A stretch of DNA of 44,129 nt. Origin: Pseudomonas ceruminis. Its GTDB lineage: Bacteria > Pseudomonadota > Gammaproteobacteria > Pseudomonadales > Pseudomonadaceae. Both the position numbers and the translations under genes were made by a program. Where the stretch lies: NCBI RefSeq assembly GCF_021602025.1, contig NZ_BQHW01000035.1, positions 1 to 44,129 of the forward strand, written 5' to 3'. This document shows positions 15,397 to 24,080 of this stretch, in pieces. The notes beneath the pieces were generated by a model, which saw only the letters and a list, made by a program, of their open reading frames with translations, was not told the origin of the DNA and did not search any database. Each line of letters begins with the position of its first letter. The first letter of the stretch is position 1.

Positions 15397-16416
15397 CTAG
15401 CGGAAATTCAGATCTAGGTCGAGATCGTCGTCAACCTGTCCTGCATCGTCCTTCGGCAGCAAGTCACTGATCGAAATGGTGGGCAGCAGCTCACGGGTAC
15501 AGCTAAACGCGATCGATACACCATTCCACAGCGCATCATGCAGCTCCTGAGACTGCCGACGCTTTGTGTCATGTATGCCATTGCCGCTCACGATGATCAA
15601 ACCACCGCCCGCCGCGTCTGCAATTTTTGCGGTAGTTGTTAACCCGATACCTTGGTTCTCGCTACCCAGGATCTGGGCCATCGCACCCCGGTTGCAGCTC
15701 ACTCGCGGTTTGAGTGCCGCCTCGATCGCGTGCAAATGCGTGCGGTCATGAAGCTCAGGGTGATTCCTCAGTGTCGCGAGAAACCCACACCCATTATCGA
15801 CGATGGCCATGCGTACAAGGTTCAATTTTGGATAAAACTGACAGGTCAGCCAAACGGCGGCGTCACCACGTCCCTCTCTGCGGGCGTGAGTAAGCGAGTT
15901 TTCCAATAGCTCCTTGAGCGAATACTCCAGAGGGCCCCGGTAGGAGTCAAACTCATTCCGTCCCGTGTGCTCGTCGACTGGGGCATCCGGGTCCGATTGA
16001 GTCAACCTTCCCGTAATAGCTCTAGCGAGGCGAGAGGCTGCAGCCTCTGCTTGATGGTGTTCGCTGATTTTGGTGATTTCCACCAACGAGGTGCTTCGGT
16101 CGTTTCGACGTCCTACCCCCGATAGATCTACACCCTCTACATCAATGTCCTTGAAAAAATCCATCCTGGCCAGGTAGGAGGTCAGGTCTCTGCTCAAAAA
16201 CTGCATCGAAACTCGCTTCTGGACCAACTGGTTTTCAAACAACGCTCGCAGCGTGGCCATCCCTAACGGATCGATATACGAGAGGTTGCTAGCGTCTAAA
16301 ACGATGTCACCAGGGCAGTTAATGATTTCTGCGCACACAGAAAACAGGTCATGGGGCGATCTTGAGCCAAGCCCCCAAGGAAGAACGATCGCGTTTTCAA
16401 TATCGATGGCCTGCAT
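15397..16416 (-). CDS. STAS-HATPase (GHKL) fusion protein, possible switch kinase
   Basis: The protein of about 339 residues has an N-terminal STAS-like part (residues 1-95: CPGDIVLDASNLSYIDPLGM) and a GHKL ATPase part (about 110-310) with N box LKELLENSLTHARREG, G1 box IVDNGCGF and G2 box NQGIGLTT. The tail is acidic (DDLDLDLNF). The start at 16416 has RBS AGGGA; the longer frame to 16632 has no such support. The ATP-binding residues look intact. It is paired with the DUF4325 protein downstream. Such pairs occur in bacterial accessory regions; whether this one regulates transcription, defence or stress is not visible. Confidence 0.75.
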   Translation of the reverse strand: MQAIDIENAIVLPWGLGSRSPHDLFSVCAEIINCPGDIVLDASNLSYIDPLGMATLRALFENQLVQKRVSMQFLSRDLTSYLARMDFFKDIDVEGVDLSGVGRRNDRSTSLVEITKISEHHQAEAAASRLARAITGRLTQSDPDAPVDEHTGRNEFDSYRGPLEYSLKELLENSLTHARREGRGDAAVWLTCQFYPKLNLVRMAIVDNGCGFLATLRNHPELHDRTHLHAIEAALKPRVSCNRGAMAQILGSENQGIGLTTTAKIADAAGGGLIIVSGNGIHDTKRRQSQELHDALWNGVSIAFSCTRELLPTISISDLLPKDDAGQVDDDLDLDLNFR

Positions 16417-16839
16417 GCAATTCCCTGGCAACGGAGCTAACCCTTTCGGATAGATATAGGGCTCGATAGTAGCCCATTGCCTGCCGGGTAAGCACTCACC
16501 TATTTTTTGACGAGTAGTGCCGGCATAGAATTGGCGCGCGGCAGTAGCGGCCTGTGGATGGTGGATCGCGCTCGCCTTGGGCTCAACACGCACGAAGAAA
16601 ACACGGCCAACGCCCTGCCACGGGTCAGCCATTCAAGCAAAGATGGCCAGATCAAAGCCTTGTGCGAGAGCACTGGAGCAGGTTTGTGAGTCCGCCGAGC
16701 AGTTTCATCTCCGACGTCTGCTGTGGGCAAAGGCAAAGCTGGAAGGGGAACAGCGAAGAGTGACCCGATCAGCGCTGTACCGCACCGCATGTATCAGGTC
16801 TGGGGCTTGAGCTGTTAGATCGCATAAGGCTACCTTGGC

Positions 16840-17160
16840 CGGCAACTGGAGAACGAACTGCTCCTCGTCTTCCAATGCGTTGGCGTGGAAGTAACTGAGG
16901 AAGTACTCGCTTTGACGGAACTGGTCAGAAGCGATCTCCTCCAGGCGTTACAGCCCACTGGGCAGGCCTTCCTGACAGGCCTGGTAGAAGGGGTCGAGCA
17001 AGTATAGGCCGTCCAGGCAGGAAAGCATGGACGGCGTTCCCCACCGGGAGCCGGCGTCGTACTCCTCCAGCGGCTTGGGCACTCCCTCGCCGGGGTACAA
17101 GGCAGCCAGCGCATTGTCGAAGGGCAACCACTGGTGCAGCAGCAGGATCAGCAACCTCCA
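16840..17160 (-). pseudogene. Remains of a LuxR-family regulator
   Basis: The minus strand codes a stretch like the N-terminal part of Pseudomonas LuxR-type regulators: FDNALAALYPGEG, GLYLLDPFYQACQEGLPSGL, then an in-frame TAA (16948) and, in the same frame, RLEEIASDQFRQSEYFLSYF and LEDEEQFVLQLPAK. The stop replaces what is usually Tyr. Neither the start nor the C-terminal HTH is present. The sequence to the left, up to 16417, shows no recognisable gene. Confidence 0.65.
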
Positions 17161-17222
17161 GAAATGATCTATGCCATGACGCTACACCACAACAATAATC
17201 GACACGCTTACAGGAGCATTGA

Positions 17223-17381
17223 TTGGCGTCACAGCTGTTCAAGGAGATGTTGTCTAGGCTGGACAATACGGCAGCGGCCGATATTTCCCACCCAGCTTGG
17301 GAGTTGATCATGATGGAGCCCATCGCCGTGGTACAGATCTGGCAATACCTTTTTGGCGGACTAAAGGCGGTATTGCACTGA
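17223..17381 (+). CDS. Possible 52-residue protein from a TTG start
   Basis: A TTG with an AGGAG 6 bases upstream opens a 52-codon frame containing [20 protein letters not shown] and [15 protein letters not shown]. Codon use is Pseudomonas-like and the RBS is strong, but I recognise no family. It lies in a stretch of broken genes, so it may be a gene fragment. Confidence 0.3.
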   Translation: MASQLFKEMLSRLDNTAAADISHPAWELIMMEPIAVVQIWQYLFGGLKAVLH

Positions 17382-17565
17382 TCATGCTGGCCATATTTGG
17401 CCTGTTTTATGTGGCTCGTGCACTATGGCCACCTGTCACAGGCACTACAGTTATTTAATTTTGTTGCTCTGTCCGCTGACGCAACTCTTCGGGCACAACC
17501 ATGGCGGGTATTCTCACCAGAAGGGTGAAAACTCGTCCAAACCGGACAACAAAGGGAACTACTTC
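17366..17565 (+). pseudogene. Frameshifted DUF2933 gene upstream of the P-type ATPase
   Basis: Three reading frames in turn give pieces of one DUF2933 protein: [18 protein letters not shown] (from 17366), then HYGHLSQAL, then [20 protein letters not shown] (from about 17449). An intact relative is at 22387. At least two frameshifts have broken the gene. The last frame stays open into the ATPase gene and gives a false 47-residue N-terminal extension to that protein. Confidence 0.75.
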
Positions 17566-19941
17566 ATGCACACCGAATCGTGCCAGCATGACCATGACCA
17601 TGACCACTCGCACCCGTATGAGCAACCGGATGGTAGTCAGCGCGATTTGGTATGCGGTATGACGGTGCCACCGGATAGTCGCTACTTCGAGCTATACGAG
17701 GGAAGGACATACCGCTTCTGCAGTGAAAAGTGCCTGACGAAATTCCGCGCAGCGCCTGTGCATTATCTTAGCCCTCCCCAGGACCAAGAACACGCGGGCC
17801 ATCTCCACTCGGCTGCCCCGCAGCCAAGCAACGCGGCGGACGCCGAATACACTTGCCCGATGCATCCCCAAATCCGCCAGCGTGGGCCGGGCAGTTGCCC
17901 AATCTGTGGCATGGCCCTAGAGCCGGTAATACCGGAGCTTGAGGAAGACGAGAACCCGGAACTCAAGGACTTCTCCCGCCGCTTCTGGTGGACCTTGCCC
18001 CTGACGGTCATCGTGACCGTGTTGGCCATGACTGCCCACCAACTCCAATTGCTGCATGGTGCCACACAGAATTGGGTGGAGTTGATTCTGGCCACTCCCG
18101 TGACACTATGGGCTGGCTGGCCGTTTTTCGTGCGTGGGGTCGCATCGATTCGTAATCGCAGCCCGAATATGTGGACCCTGATAGGTTTGGGAACGGCTGC
18201 GGCGTACCTATACAGCGTTGCGGCCACAGTGTTCCCGCAGGTTTTCCCGACGACTTTCATGCAGGATGGCCGCATCGGTGTCTACTTCGAAGCGGCTGCA
18301 GTCATCATCTCATTAACGTTGCTCGGCCAAATGCTCGAGCTCAAGGCGCGCTCACAAACCTCCGCCGCCATCAAGTCGCTCCTGGGTCTTGCCCCCAAGA
18401 CGGCCCGTCGCATCGGGGCCGATGGTCAGGAGGAAGATATTCCGCTCACCCACGTGCATACGGGCGACCACCTGCGCGTTCGCCCTGGCGAGAAGGTGCC
18501 GGTCGACGGGGTGGTCCTGGAAGGCGAAAGTGCTATCGATGAATCCATGCTGACAGGCGAGCCCGTGCCAGTGATGAAGAAAGCTGGGGATGCACTCATC
18601 GGTGCCACGCTGAATACCCACGGCAGCCTTGTGATGGCGGCGCAGAAGGTCGGCGCCGAGACAGTGCTCTCGCAAATCGTGCAGATGGTCGCGCGGGCTC
18701 AGCGCTCGAAAGCCCCGATGCAGCGGATGGCGGACACCGTGGCCGGCTATTTCGTCATGGGGGTGATTCTGGTCGCGCTGGTCACGCTCTTCGGCTGGGG
18801 GCTTTTCGGACCGGAGCCTGGCTGGGTCTTCGGCCTGATCAATGCGGTCGCGGTCCTGATCATTGCCTGCCCCTGCGCGCTCGGCCTAGCCACTCCCATG
18901 TCGATCATGGTCGCTACCGGGAAGGCTGCCAGCAGTGGCGTGCTCTTCCGAGACGCCAGTGCTATCGAGAACCTCTGCAAGATCGACACGCTGATCGTCG
19001 ACAAGACCGGGACCCTCACCGAGGGCCGGCCAGTGTTTCATAGCGTGGTCGGTACCGGGCAGTTCATGCCACCCGAAGTCTTGCGCCTTGCCGCCAGCCT
19101 GGACCAAGGCAGCGAGCATCCGCTGGCACATGCGATTGTCGATCATGCGCGAGCGCATGGACACAGCTTGTCCAAGCCAGAGGCGTTTGAGTCGGGCTCT
19201 GGGATCGGTGTACGTGGCCAGGTGAACGGCAAACGGCTGCAGCTTGGCAACACGACCTTGATGGAAGAGGCTGGCCTCGACACCAGTCCGTTGCGAGACC
19301 GCGCCGAGCAGCTGCGTCTGGAAGGCATGAGTATCATGTACTTGGCCGTCGATGGCGTGCTCGCTGGCCTGCTAGCGGTGTCCGATCCGGTCAAACCCAC
19401 CTCCAAGGAGGCGGTAACCCGGCTACAGGCAGAAGATGTGAAGGTCATCATGGCCACCGGCGACGGCCTGACTACGGCACGTGCGGTCGCGAAACAACTC
19501 GGCATCGAGGAAGTCCACGGAGAAGTGAAACCCGAGGACAAGGAGCAACTGGTGGCGCTCCTGCAGGGCGATAAGCGCCGGGTTGCCATGGCAGGAGATG
19601 GGATCAACGATGCCCCTGCGCTGGCCCGGGCTGATGTCGGGATCGCCATGGGAACTGGCACCGATGTTGCCATGAACAGCTCCCAGTTGACGCTGGTCAA
19701 GGGCGACCTGATGGGCATCCTGCGGGCCAGAACACTATCCGTGGCCACGGTGAAGAACATGCGTCAAAACTTGGGCTTCGCATTCTTCTACAACGCTATG
19801 GGCATACCGCTGGCGGCAGGTTTGTTCTACCCGCTTACCGGCCATCTATTGTCACCGATGATTGCGGCATTGGCCATGAGCGTAAGTTCGGCTTCCGTGG
19901 TATTCAACGCACTGCGGCTGAAGCGCGTAGTCACAGACTGA
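17566..19941 (+). CDS. Cu(I)/Ag(I) P1B-type ATPase with YHS and metal-binding N-terminus
   Basis: The 791-residue inner-membrane exporter has, in order, a His/Asp-rich start ([14 protein letters not shown]), a YHS domain ([16 protein letters not shown]), a heavy-metal-binding domain ([20 protein letters not shown]) and eight TM helices. Catalytic motifs are TGEPVPV, the transport motif Cys435-Pro-Cys437, Asp479 in [13 protein letters not shown] and [10 protein letters not shown]. This layout is typical of CopB/SilP-like ATPases that move Cu or Ag out of the cytoplasm. The ATG at 17566 is chosen because AAAGGGAA precedes it; the upstream 47 codons belong to a broken DUF2933 gene. No CopR-type box was found upstream. 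The copZ gene follows. Confidence 0.92.
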   Translation: MHTESCQHDHDHDHSHPYEQPDGSQRDLVCGMTVPPDSRYFELYEGRTYRFCSEKCLTKFRAAPVHYLSPPQDQEHAGHLHSAAPQPSNAADAEYTCPMHPQIRQRGPGSCPICGMALEPVIPELEEDENPELKDFSRRFWWTLPLTVIVTVLAMTAHQLQLLHGATQNWVELILATPVTLWAGWPFFVRGVASIRNRSPNMWTLIGLGTAAAYLYSVAATVFPQVFPTTFMQDGRIGVYFEAAAVIISLTLLGQMLELKARSQTSAAIKSLLGLAPKTARRIGADGQEEDIPLTHVHTGDHLRVRPGEKVPVDGVVLEGESAIDESMLTGEPVPVMKKAGDALIGATLNTHGSLVMAAQKVGAETVLSQIVQMVARAQRSKAPMQRMADTVAGYFVMGVILVALVTLFGWGLFGPEPGWVFGLINAVAVLIIACPCALGLATPMSIMVATGKAASSGVLFRDASAIENLCKIDTLIVDKTGTLTEGRPVFHSVVGTGQFMPPEVLRLAASLDQGSEHPLAHAIVDHARAHGHSLSKPEAFESGSGIGVRGQVNGKRLQLGNTTLMEEAGLDTSPLRDRAEQLRLEGMSIMYLAVDGVLAGLLAVSDPVKPTSKEAVTRLQAEDVKVIMATGDGLTTARAVAKQLGIEEVHGEVKPEDKEQLVALLQGDKRRVAMAGDGINDAPALARADVGIAMGTGTDVAMNSSQLTLVKGDLMGILRARTLSVATVKNMRQNLGFAFFYNAMGIPLAAGLFYPLTGHLLSPMIAALAMSVSSASVVFNALRLKRVVTD

Positions 19942-20204
19942 AATGGGCACACCGCAACCTATGAGAGGAAGTTCCGCCATCAGCGTTTCAACGCCTGATC
20001 CATATGACTGACTGTCTAGGGCTTTGGCCTTAGCGGGTATGTCCGCGAGTTCGGCGCCAATCTGGTCCTGATGGAGGACATCGGGCAACTGCGACGTCCG
20101 CCATCTTCTGCCAAGATCGTAAGGGACAATTGTGATGCAGCAGGGGCCGCCGCCAGAGGAGTTGGACAAGATTTCAGGGCGAAGATAAATCCTTTGACCG
20201 GGCC

Positions 20205-20228
20205 TTGACCTTGTCATCGTGTCAAGGT
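20205..20228 (+). promoter_or_regulatory. MerR-type (CueR-like) operator upstream of copZ
   Basis: A dyad ACCTTGTC-N4-GTGTCAAGGT begins within a -35-like TTGACC (20205-20210). This is the layout of CueR/MerR-controlled promoters, in which the regulator binds a long spacer. No MerR-family gene is in the window, so the regulator would be elsewhere. The rest of the 19942-20278 gap has no recognised gene. Confidence 0.7.
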
Positions 20229-20278
20229 TGAAGCTGTAAATGCGGCGAGAAAAGCCGTACCAGCATGAGAGGCCCGCT

Positions 20279-20479
20279 ATGTTCGTTTTGGAAGTTTCCG
20301 GTATGGGATGTGGCAGTTGTGTCAACAAGATCACCAAGGCCATCCAGGCTGCCGATGGCGACGCGAAGGTGATCGTTGATCGTGCTGCCGGTACAGTGAG
20401 TGTCCAAAGCAACATCGAGGCGGAACGCGTCGGTGCACTGGTCCAGGCGCTTGGTTACCCAACCAAAGTCAGTCGCTAA
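20279..20479 (+). CDS. copZ: CopZ-like copper chaperone
   Basis: The 66-residue heavy-metal-associated domain starts MFVLEVSGMGCGSC. The Cys-X2-Cys in GMGCGSC binds Cu(I); the rest follows the beta-alpha-beta-beta-alpha-beta pattern to VQALGYPTKV. It carries cytoplasmic copper to ATPases or regulators. The ATG at 20279 follows a GAGAGG RBS; a longer frame from 20240 lies in the leader. It is preceded by a CueR-type operator and followed by a terminator, so it is likely a single-gene unit. The variant Gly-Cys before Ser in the loop may tune copper affinity. Confidence 0.9.
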   Translation: MFVLEVSGMGCGSCVNKITKAIQAADGDAKVIVDRAAGTVSVQSNIEAERVGALVQALGYPTKVSR

Positions 20480-20507
20480 GTCTCGTTACCGCTCAGATGG
20501 CAAGCCG

Positions 20508-20537
20508 CCGTGCCATGTTTCATGGCGCGGTTTCTTC
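20508..20537 (+). terminator. Terminator of copZ
   Basis: A 10-bp stem CCGTGCCATG/CATGGCGCGG with one G-T wobble and a TTT loop is followed by TTTCTTC. Confidence 0.75.
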
Positions 20538-20744
20538 ATATACAGCCTGATGTCGACTGACTCCGGGTCGGGATAGCCAGCAATACTCCCCAAGAAATGG
20601 ACGGCCTTCGATCACCCAGTGCCGAGTCAAGCTGTGGACGTTGACGCTGATCAAGAAAATGCTTCGCGATTGGTGTTTATCTTGAGTAAATGTATAGGCC
20701 AGCCTGGCTCACATACCCCGGCCCCTCGTTGGAGCTCATTCACA

Positions 20745-21767
20745 ATGATGACTGCCAAGCGGTTTAGTTCTATGGCCTTGGGGATATCCCTGCTCATCCC
20801 TCTGGGGCTGGTCATGGCAAACCCTACGGGTAACGTCTACACGGCCAATGAACGGTCCGCTTCCATTAGCCAGGTAAATCTTGCGACAGGTGATGTGAGC
20901 ACGGTCGCCTTGCCGATCGCACCCCACAACCTACAGGTTTCGCCCGACGGCAGCTTGCTTCTGGTTGTTGGAGTGGCTGGACATGCGGGGCATTCGAGCG
21001 GTGAAAAGCCCGGTGGGCAGTTGCTGGTGTTCAGTACCAGCGCGCTGGACAGGCCACCGTTCAGCTTCCCGGCAGGCGATCACCCGGCTCATGTGGTCAC
21101 CGACGTCACCGGGCTGCGAGCTTTTGTGACCGATTCCGCTGCCAACCAGGTGCGAGTATTTGACCTTGAGCAGCGAATCGAGTTGCCCGGTATTCCAACT
21201 GGGCGTTATCCCCATGGGCTGCGCTTGAGCCCTGATGGCCGGACACTCTATATCGCGAACATGAAGAGCGACAGCGTATCGCTTATCGATGTCGTCACAC
21301 TCAAAGAAACCGCGCAGATTCCCGTGGGCAAAGGCCCTGTCCAGGTCGGCTTTGCCCCTGACGGTCGCCTGGCATTCGTCTCGCTCAGTGCGACAAATCA
21401 GCTTGGCATCATCGACACGGCCAGACGCAAGGTGATCAGCAAGGTTGATGTCGGCCGCACGCCAATCCAGATGATGGCCACCGTTGACGGTCGCCAGGTC
21501 TATGTCGCGAATCAGGGCAGTGGCCAGAATCCGGACGACCGAGTCTCCATCGTAGATCTCCAGACGCGTAGCAGCCTGGGCACCGTGACCACCGGCAAGG
21601 GTGCCCATGGTGTGGCCATCAGCAGCGACGGCGCTTATGTGTTTGTCAGCAATATTGAAGCGGGCACCGTATCTGTCATCGATACGAGCAGCCGAAAGGT
21701 CGTTGCTACCCATAAGGTTGGCGCCGGGCCAAACGGGATCAGCTTCGAGCCGCCGAGTGCCCAATAA
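20745..21767 (+). CDS. YVTN/beta-propeller periplasmic protein
   Basis: The 340-residue protein has a signal peptide (MMTAKRFSSMALGISLLIPL, cut after VMA) and repeated propeller blades, visible as YTANERSASISQVNL, LYIANMKSDSVSLID, AFVSLSATNQLGIID, VYVANQGSGQNPDDRVSIVD and VFVSNIEAGTVSVID. Blades carry SPDGR-type turns. Such proteins are seven-bladed scaffolds; some are near metal genes. The start at 20745 is preferred over 20619 because GGAG lies 10 bases upstream and a signal peptide follows. A His-containing loop (GVAGHAGHSSGEKP) could bind metal. Its exact job is unknown. Confidence 0.8.
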   Translation: MMTAKRFSSMALGISLLIPLGLVMANPTGNVYTANERSASISQVNLATGDVSTVALPIAPHNLQVSPDGSLLLVVGVAGHAGHSSGEKPGGQLLVFSTSALDRPPFSFPAGDHPAHVVTDVTGLRAFVTDSAANQVRVFDLEQRIELPGIPTGRYPHGLRLSPDGRTLYIANMKSDSVSLIDVVTLKETAQIPVGKGPVQVGFAPDGRLAFVSLSATNQLGIIDTARRKVISKVDVGRTPIQMMATVDGRQVYVANQGSGQNPDDRVSIVDLQTRSSLGTVTTGKGAHGVAISSDGAYVFVSNIEAGTVSVIDTSSRKVVATHKVGAGPNGISFEPPSAQ

Positions 21768-21905
21768 TAGCCCGTCGGTGTACAACCCGAGCACGACGCG
21801 AAAAATGAGCATTCACGCCGGCGCAGTAATTTGCTTGTCGTGCCAGGTGAGGCCTAGCGCCCAGACCAAGGCATCCGGCTTTAAAACAGTGCTAAGGAGA
21901 TGATG

Positions 21906-22361
21906 ATGAACAACGTTCGAAATTTACTGATCGGACTTTGTTTGGCCGCAGCGTCCGTGGGCGCCATGGCGCAAAACACCGATGAACACTCGACACATCA
22001 CCCGGCCGATGCGCCAAGCGCGGCGGCTACCGAGAAGACGCCTTCTCAGCCAATGGACAAAGGGCAAATGGCGGCGATGGACCAGCAAATGAAGGCCATG
22101 CAAGCCATGCACGAAAAGATGGCTGCAGCCAAAACGCCGGAAGCCCGTCAGGCGTTGATGGCCGAGCATATGGCGCTGATGAAAAATGGCATGGCCATGA
22201 TGAAGTCCATGGAGGGTGGCATGCCTGAAATGGGGGGCATGCATGGCGGCATGGGCGGGGATATGGCCGCCCGCCACCAGATGATGGAAAAGCGCATGGA
22301 CATGATGGAGTCGATGATGCAGATGATGATGGACCGCATGCCATCTGCTGCATCGAAGTAA
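21906..22361 (+). CDS. Methionine/histidine-rich periplasmic protein
   Basis: The protein of about 151 residues has a signal peptide (MNNVRNLLIGLCLAAASVG, cut after AMA). The mature part is rich in Met and His: HSTHHPAD, QMAAMDQQMKAMQAMHEKM, then GGMPEMGGMHGGMGGDM and a final run of MMESMMQMMMDRM. Met-rich sequence suits Cu(I) or Ag(I) binding in the periplasm. Three ATGs lie together (21900, 21903, 21906); the third is 6 bases after AAGGAG and is preferred. It is in a row with the DUF2933 and ICMT-like genes. No named family is assigned. Confidence 0.8.
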   Translation: MNNVRNLLIGLCLAAASVGAMAQNTDEHSTHHPADAPSAAATEKTPSQPMDKGQMAAMDQQMKAMQAMHEKMAAAKTPEARQALMAEHMALMKNGMAMMKSMEGGMPEMGGMHGGMGGDMAARHQMMEKRMDMMESMMQMMMDRMPSAASK

Positions 22362-22386
22362 CCCATCTCCTTTCCCAGGAGTCGCT

Positions 22387-22662
22387 ATGAACCCTCACTT
22401 CGATGAAAACGGCTCACCACACAGTTTCTGGCGTTCACGCTATGCAATCGGCCTGGTGGTAATCGGTGGGATCGCCGTCTACTTCCTGCTCACCGAGCAC
22501 CTTGCCCATGTCGTTGGAGCCCTGCCTTATCTGTTGTTGCTCGCCTGTCCGCTGATGCATGTCTTCATGCATCGAGGACATGGGGGACACCATCACCAGG
22601 GCCAGAGCAAACCGGCCCCCTCCGATAAGGCTGATATCCATAAGCCGGGAGATCCATCATGA
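22387..22662 (+). CDS. DUF2933 membrane protein
   Basis: The 91-residue protein has two TM helices: RYAIGLVVIGGIAVYFLL and LPYLLLLACPLMHVFMH. These flank TEHLAHV and precede a His/Gly-rich tail (RGHGGHHHQGQ). This is the DUF2933 pattern, common in copper and other metal islands. The His tail may bind metal. It overlaps the next gene by ATGA. A decayed copy of the same family is at 17366, so the family was present twice in the island. Confidence 0.85.
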   Translation: MNPHFDENGSPHSFWRSRYAIGLVVIGGIAVYFLLTEHLAHVVGALPYLLLLACPLMHVFMHRGHGGHHHQGQSKPAPSDKADIHKPGDPS

Positions 22663-23318
22663 ATCATGGTGAAAGCGCGTATGGCCTCTGGTCGCTGGTT
22701 TTCATCAACTCCGCGATCTTCATCATGTTTGCCTTCAGTTTCTTCAAGCCGGCAACGGCGAGAGACTGGAGGAGCTTCGGTGCATTCTCGGCCTTCATCG
22801 TTGCCCTGTTTGTGGAAATGTATGGCTTCCCCCTGACGATCTATCTGTTGTCAGGCTGGTTGCAGGCCAGGTTCCCCAACCTCGATCTGCTTTCCCACGA
22901 ATCCGGCCATCTGTGGTCGACGTTGCTCGGTGACCAGGGCAACCCACACTTCAGTGTTTTGCACATTGCCAGTTACCTATTCCTGGGTTTCGGCTTCTAT
23001 TTGCTTTCTGCCGCCTGGAACGTGCTATATCACGCGCAACGCCGCCGTTCACTTGCAACGGTCGGGCCCTATGGCTGGATCAGACATCCGCAGTACGTGG
23101 CATTTGTGCTGATTCTTCTGGGCTTTCTCCTTCAGTGGCCGACGCTGCTGACGCTGGCAATGTTCCCGGTGTTGCTGGTGATGTACGGGCGTTTGGCGGT
23201 TTCCGAAGAGCGGGAAATGCACAAGCAGTTTGGCGCTGCCTACGAAGCTTATACCCGCGTTACGCCTAGGTTCGTTCCGCACCTGCGCGAAAGGTTGGGT
23301 GGGGGTCATAGAGGCTGA
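22659..23318 (+). CDS. ICMT/PEMT-like membrane methyltransferase family protein
   Basis: The 219-residue protein has about five TM helices and the C-terminal signature of the isoprenylcysteine carboxyl methyltransferase family: LATVGPYGWIRHPQYVAFV, then SEEREMHKQFGAAYEAYTRVTPRFVP. In bacteria these proteins often lie in metal-resistance islands; their substrate is not known. The gene overlaps DUF2933 by 4 bases, so they are co-translated. The region after it, 23319-23732, has no gene I recognise; it ends with a stem-loop. Confidence 0.8.
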   Translation: MNHGESAYGLWSLVFINSAIFIMFAFSFFKPATARDWRSFGAFSAFIVALFVEMYGFPLTIYLLSGWLQARFPNLDLLSHESGHLWSTLLGDQGNPHFSVLHIASYLFLGFGFYLLSAAWNVLYHAQRRRSLATVGPYGWIRHPQYVAFVLILLGFLLQWPTLLTLAMFPVLLVMYGRLAVSEEREMHKQFGAAYEAYTRVTPRFVPHLRERLGGGHRG

Positions 23319-23689
23319 AGCGTAGGACGAAGGAGCTACATGCCAGGAGGGTTTCAGCGGCAGTGTTTCTAGCGGGAATAGGGTATCCAAAGTCTGTTTG
23401 CTCGGATAACACTCTGAGTTGTCGCGGGTTTTCTTGTCGACAAGCTCGGTGGAATCCTTGTTGGCGTTCGGATAACTCAGGCAGTTGGATGACTTTGCGA
23501 TGCCCTGTCCGCTTTCGACCCATATAGATCGTGATGCACGAAGATCTCTGCTCAAACGTCAGCTACTACTCTGATCTGAATGCATCCCGGCTACAGAGCG
23601 CAAAGACCAACTAGCGTCCCGAGGCACAGAGCTGAAGGCGGCGCGGTCAGGAATTGCGGCAGCACTTTTTCCAAAGTTTGGCTAAATGA

Positions 23690-23717
23690 CCCTGCCTATC
23701 AGCTCTAATAGGCAGGG
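23690..23717 (-). terminator. Probable terminator of the cus operon
   Basis: A 10-bp stem CCCTGCCTAT/ATAGGCAGGG with an 8-base loop lies 15 bases after the cusF stop. The T tract on the minus strand is weak (TCATTTAG), so termination may be partial. Confidence 0.6.
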
Positions 23718-23732
23718 TTAGAAGTCAATCCG

Positions 23733-24080
23733 TCACTGCTTGCGAATGCCTACGATCGTCGCTGTGCCCCCATTCATTCGGAAATCGAAGCTGACCTTGT
23801 CGCCTACCTTGAGTCCCTTGAGTTGCTGCTCGGTAGCGCTGAAGCCCATGGTCATTGCCGGCCATTTCAGGGCTGATACTGGTCCATGCGCCAAGGTAAC
23901 TTTACCTGGTTCCAAAGCTTTGATGGTTCCCTCAGCCGATGCAGTCGGAGCCGCCTGGCTGCCTTGGGTCTCGTTGCCTTCCATGGGCATATTCTTCATA
24001 TCCGTGCCATACATGTCTTGGGCCTGCACCGCCGCCGCAACGGCGAACACCAGGCCAGCGCTGATCAGTAGCTTCTTCAT
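23733..24080 (-). CDS. cusF: CusF-like periplasmic Cu(I)/Ag(I) chaperone
   Basis: The 115-residue precursor has a signal peptide (cut after VQA). The OB-fold domain starts at about residue 48 ([20 protein letters not shown]) and has the metal site: His in LAHGP, then KWPAMTMGF, where Trp and two Met bind Cu(I). It ends IVGIRKQ. CusF hands Cu(I) to CusB. It overlaps cusA by ATGA. A second CusF-like domain is fused to the end of CusB, so this operon has two. Confidence 0.9.
   Translation of the reverse strand: MKKLLISAGLVFAVAAAVQAQDMYGTDMKNMPMEGNETQGSQAAPTASAEGTIKALEPGKVTLAHGPVSALKWPAMTMGFSATEQQLKGLKVGDKVSFDFRMNGGTATIVGIRKQ

Noticed and set aside
17425-17565. N-terminal 47 residues of the P-type ATPase
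   Set aside because: They match the end of a DUF2933 protein, and a good RBS and ATG lie at 17566.
19852-20415. 187-codon minus-strand frame over the ATPase end and copZ leader
   Set aside because: It runs across a known gene, a MerR-type operator and copZ, and shows no family.
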